Shown here: positions 61,474-64,000 of the stretch, piece by piece
How positions within the stretch are numbered: the first letter of the stretch is position 1
Layout: every line of letters starts with the position of its first letter
Origin: an uncultured Polaribacter sp.
GTDB lineage: Bacteria > Bacteroidota > Bacteroidia > Flavobacteriales > Flavobacteriaceae
DNA length: 64,000 bases
Reading direction: 5' to 3'
Assembly (NCBI RefSeq): GCF_947503875.1
Contig: NZ_CANNFH010000005.1
Coordinates: 248,001 to 312,000 of the forward strand
Made by a program: the position numbers and the translations under genes
The notes under the pieces: model-generated
What the model saw: the letters and a program-made list of their open reading frames with translations, nothing else
What the model was told of the DNA's origin: nothing
Databases searched by the model: none

Positions 61474-62313
61474 TTATTCGTTTTTAATTAATAGCTTTTG
61501 ACCAATAGCAATATCGTTGTTTTTTAAATTATTAATCTGTTTAAGTAAGTTTATAGAAATATTATATTTTCTAGAAATGGCATATAGAGTTTCCCCTTTT
61601 TGTACAGTATGATAATTGTTTTTTACAATTACAGCAGGTTTTGTAATAGTATTTCTATTTTCTAGATCGTGTTTAAAAGTTTCGTTATTAGCAGTATCAA
61701 ATTGATACAGTTGGTAGTCTTCTATAATTTTTATAAGCTTTACAGGGTATTTTTTATCTGTAGCATAACCTGCTTTTTTTAAGCCATAAGCCCATTTTTT
61801 GTAATCGGTAATTTGGTAGTTAAATAAAAACGCATAACGTCTCCTTTGAGATAAAAACAAAGAGTGGTCTTTGTAAGAAGTCTCTGGGTGTTTATACTTT
61901 CTAAAACATTCACCCTTTTCATCGTCATCATGATAAACACGTTTGCCTTGCCAACCACTATGGCATTTTATACCAAAATGGTTGTTAGATTTTAAAGCCA
62001 GTTCGCTTTTTCCTTTTCCAGATTCTAAAATTCCTTGTGCCAAAGTTATACTTGCAGGTATTTTATAGTCTTGCATTTCTTGTACTGCTATAGCTGCATA
62101 TTTTCTTATATAAGCTAAGGTTTCTAAGTTAAGGTTGCTATTGTTTTTTGCTAACTTTTCCGTTAGCACTATAGCTTTTATATCAGGTGAATTTAAAGGT
62201 TTGTGTTTTACAATTTCACCACCGGTGTTTTTTGTTTTTATTGCCTTTTTTTTAGAACCACAACTCGCTAAGAATAATAGAAATACAATATAAAATACAC
62301 TTTTTAACCTCAT
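61474..62313 (-). CDS. glucosaminidase lipoprotein with C-terminal LysM
   Basis: It hydrolyses peptidoglycan glycan strands. The lipobox LLFLASCGSKKK (Cys 18) makes it a lipoprotein. A FlgJ-like N-acetylglucosaminidase domain (about 75-215) has the catalytic glutamate in LAQGILESGKGKSELA and the motif SNNHFGIKCHSGWQG. One LysM repeat ends the protein (YHTVQKGETLYAISRKYNIS through IAIGQKLLIK). The length is 279 aa. Its start overlaps the stop of the desulfhydrase gene by 1 base. Confidence 0.93.
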   Translation of the reverse strand: MRLKSVFYIVFLLFLASCGSKKKAIKTKNTGGEIVKHKPLNSPDIKAIVLTEKLAKNNSNLNLETLAYIRKYAAIAVQEMQDYKIPASITLAQGILESGKGKSELALKSNNHFGIKCHSGWQGKRVYHDDDEKGECFRKYKHPETSYKDHSLFLSQRRRYAFLFNYQITDYKKWAYGLKKAGYATDKKYPVKLIKIIEDYQLYQFDTANNETFKHDLENRNTITKPAVIVKNNYHTVQKGETLYAISRKYNISINLLKQINNLKNNDIAIGQKLLIKNE

Positions 62314-63272
62314 TATACATTAATTATTTGTTCTTGTTTTTCTTTTAAAGTTTTATTAAAACCTGTTATTCCTTGTATGCCACCTGTATGTATTGCTAAT
62401 AATTTACTACCTGCTTTAAAGTTATCTTTAGCCACTAAATCTAAAATTCCAAAAAGCATTTTTCCAGTATAAACTGGGTCTAATAAAATACCAGTTTTGT
62501 TTTTAAAATCATTAATAAAATCAATCAATTCATTATTGTGTTTTGCATAACCACCAAAATGATAGTTTACATGTAATTTCCAATTTCTTTTTGTTGTGAA
62601 CTTAGAAATTTCATCTTTTAAAAATCCACCTTTTAAGGCAGGAAATCCAATTATTTTTTGGTTTTTTTTAGAGGCATTTATTAAACCTGCAATTGTGCCT
62701 CCAGTGCCAATTGAGCTACAAATATAATCGAAATCTGTATCTTGTTTTGTTAAAATTTCTTGGCAACCATCTACAGCTAAGCAATTTGTGCCACCTTCTG
62801 GTATTAAATAAAAATCGCCATATCTATTTTTTAATTTTTCTATAAAGCCAAAAGAATTTTTTTGTCTGTAAATGGTTCTATCTACAAACTGAAATTTCAT
62901 TCCGTTTTTATGGGCTTCATTTAAAGTAGCATTATTAGCTAGTGTTTCTTTTAGGTTTTTGCCTAATTCATCTCCTCTAATAATTCCTACAGTGGCAAAA
63001 CCTTCCATTTTACCTGCAACAGCTGTAGCCACAATATGGTTAGAAAAAGCGCCACCAAAAGTAAGTATCGATTTTTTTTTCAATTTTTTAGCCTCAGCTA
63101 AATTGTATTTTAATTTTCTAAATTTATTTCCAGAAACAAAAGGATGTATTAAATCTTCTCTTTTAATAAAGAGTTCTATTTGTTTTTCTTTTAAAATTGG
63201 TAATTCTATTTGTTGATTTTCGGCAACAAAATCTTGACTAAAAAAGTTGTTTTCTATTGTTTGTAACATCAT
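62313..63272 (-). CDS. ACC deaminase / D-cysteine desulfhydrase family PLP enzyme
   Basis: A roughly 319-residue fold-type II PLP enzyme. The PLP lysine is in SGNKFRKLKYNL (near 50), with TFGGAFSNHIVATA following and the phosphate loop ICSSIGTGGTIAGL. Which of 1-aminocyclopropane-1-carboxylate or D-cysteine is the substrate cannot be decided; D-cysteine desulfhydrase is the commoner bacterial activity. I use the ATG at 63272 (or 63269). A TTG at 63287 lies inside the minus-strand promoter element TATTTTTG (63292-63285) and so is not the start; the leader would be very short. Confidence 0.88.
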   Translation of the reverse strand: MMLQTIENNFFSQDFVAENQQIELPILKEKQIELFIKREDLIHPFVSGNKFRKLKYNLAEAKKLKKKSILTFGGAFSNHIVATAVAGKMEGFATVGIIRGDELGKNLKETLANNATLNEAHKNGMKFQFVDRTIYRQKNSFGFIEKLKNRYGDFYLIPEGGTNCLAVDGCQEILTKQDTDFDYICSSIGTGGTIAGLINASKKNQKIIGFPALKGGFLKDEISKFTTKRNWKLHVNYHFGGYAKHNNELIDFINDFKNKTGILLDPVYTGKMLFGILDLVAKDNFKAGSKLLAIHTGGIQGITGFNKTLKEKQEQIINV

Positions 63273-63362
63273 ATGGTATATGTGCAAAAATACAGAAAGT
63301 AGTTGTAAAGTAAGGCTAATTTCATTTTAAGTATCTTTAACTTTCGAATAAAAAAAACAGCA

Positions 63363-63851
63363 ATGAAATTAATATATAAACCAAGTAACACTTTATTTGC
63401 AATGCTTTTATTTCTAGCAAGTTATTTTGCAAATGCACAAACTAACGGAAACCAACAAATGGCAAAACTAAATTTTATGATTGGCAATTGGGTGGGTACA
63501 TCTACAAGTTATAAAAATGGTAAAATAAACAAGCAAGTTCCTGCATCTCAAGTTATAAGTTACAAGGTAGATCAAAATATTATTACGATAGATTTAAATT
63601 CGGAAACATTAAAATTGCATACTGTAATTTATTATGATGATGAAAAACAAAGCTATTTGTACAATCCTTATTACAATAATGGTTCAGCAAAATATACTGC
63701 TATTTTAAAAGATGATAAATTTATAGTTTCTCCCAATCCTGAAAAACGATTTGTTTTTCAACTTTTAGAAGACGATTCTTTTAGGGAATATGGAGAGGTT
63801 TTTAAAGACGGAGTTTGGTTAGTTTATTTTGAAGATAACTTTAAGAAATAA
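63363..63851 (+). CDS. exported small beta-barrel protein (DUF1579/nitrobindin-like)
   Basis: A 162-residue protein with a signal peptide (TLFAMLLFLASYFANAQ). The mature start LNFMIGNWVGTSTSYKNGK resembles the first strand of DUF1579-like and lipocalin-like barrels, and the rest alternates short strands (QNIITIDLNSETLKLHTVIYY, FIVSPNPEKRFVFQLL). It probably binds a small hydrophobic or lipid ligand in the periplasm; this is inference from the fold only. Confidence 0.65.
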   Translation: MKLIYKPSNTLFAMLLFLASYFANAQTNGNQQMAKLNFMIGNWVGTSTSYKNGKINKQVPASQVISYKVDQNIITIDLNSETLKLHTVIYYDDEKQSYLYNPYYNNGSAKYTAILKDDKFIVSPNPEKRFVFQLLEDDSFREYGEVFKDGVWLVYFEDNFKK

Positions 63852-63960
63852 ACTAACAAGCTGTTTTTGTGGGGTTTTATAAACTATTTAACAGTAAAAG
63901 CATATTTTTTTATCTCTAGAAATGCTTAAGTTTGTAAAAACCCTTATACCTTTCATTATT

Positions 63961-64000
63961 ATGAGAAATTTTTTTATACTATTTCTTTTTATCTTTTCTA
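63961..64000 (+). CDS. start of an exported protein, 3'-truncated by window edge
   Basis: An ATG at 63961 opens MRNFFILFLFIFS, the hydrophobic core of a signal peptide, in frame to the end of the window. It follows an intergenic gap of 109 bases. Nothing more can be said. Confidence 0.55.
   Translation, partial: MRNFFILFLFIFS

Noticed and set aside
63273..63287. TTG start extending the desulfhydrase gene
   Set aside because: It overlaps the minus-strand promoter element TATTTTTG; double ATG at 63272/63269 follows.

Overview
The window looks like chromosome of a marine Flavobacteriaceae, near Polaribacter or Tenacibaculum. The grounds are the very AT-rich DNA, the Bacteroidota promoter form (TAnnTTTG at about -7), few Shine-Dalgarno sites, and lineage-typical genes: a MetX-aspartokinase-homoserine dehydrogenase fusion, a BT_3928-type DoxX protein, DUF1599, a PID-CTERM-like mini protein, a DUF5117-type metalloprotease and LytTR regulators. 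No phage, CRISPR array, complete insertion sequence or replication origin was found.

Layout. 1-3740: 3' end of an RND efflux permease, a TolC protein and a 44-residue membrane protein. 3828-6318 (minus): LOG-family protein, folP and cdaA (c-di-AMP synthase). 6409-10172: DUF1599 protein, DoxX-like protein, a CLC transporter that looks like the fluoride type, and a crotonase. 10573-18667: the methionine/SAM block. metK (minus) and metY, metX-thrA and metZ-like (plus) diverge from one intergenic region. The plus operon has a SAM-I riboswitch; metK has what I read as a SAM-II-type pseudoknot riboswitch with an enlarged loop. 18765-26187 (minus): recX, then an RND permease, adaptor, TolC and TetR operon. 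26383-34961: polyprenyl synthase, tRNA, PID-CTERM-like peptide, riboflavin synthase, pdxA, DUF177-rpmF-fabH-accB-accC (lipid synthesis coupled to ribosomal protein L32), an Lrp regulator, and an orphan Hpt/LytTR pair followed by a 13-codon mini-ORF and a terminator. 35245-35519: three tRNAs on the minus strand. 35708-39846: sucA and sucB.

39847-43400 is the accessory spot. It holds an outer-membrane barrel protein, a 123-bp duplicated piece of the downstream helicase gene, and two orphan genes separated by related intergenic repeats. The full helicase (43410-45806) follows. 46082-49723 holds a PhoX-like phosphatase lipoprotein, preceded by hexamers every 11 bp that resemble Pho boxes, and a di-haem cytochrome c peroxidase. 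A 139-bp MITE-like element separates the two.

49960-64000: zinc metalloprotease, Dus tRNA-modifying enzyme, MscS channel, tandem Spy-like periplasmic proteins, gamma-carbonic anhydrase, a TPR histidine kinase with its LytTR response regulator, a SIMPL protein, a LysM glucosaminidase lipoprotein, a D-cysteine desulfhydrase-like enzyme, a beta-barrel secreted protein and the start of another exported protein. At least two families of dispersed palindromic repeats occupy intergenic gaps throughout.
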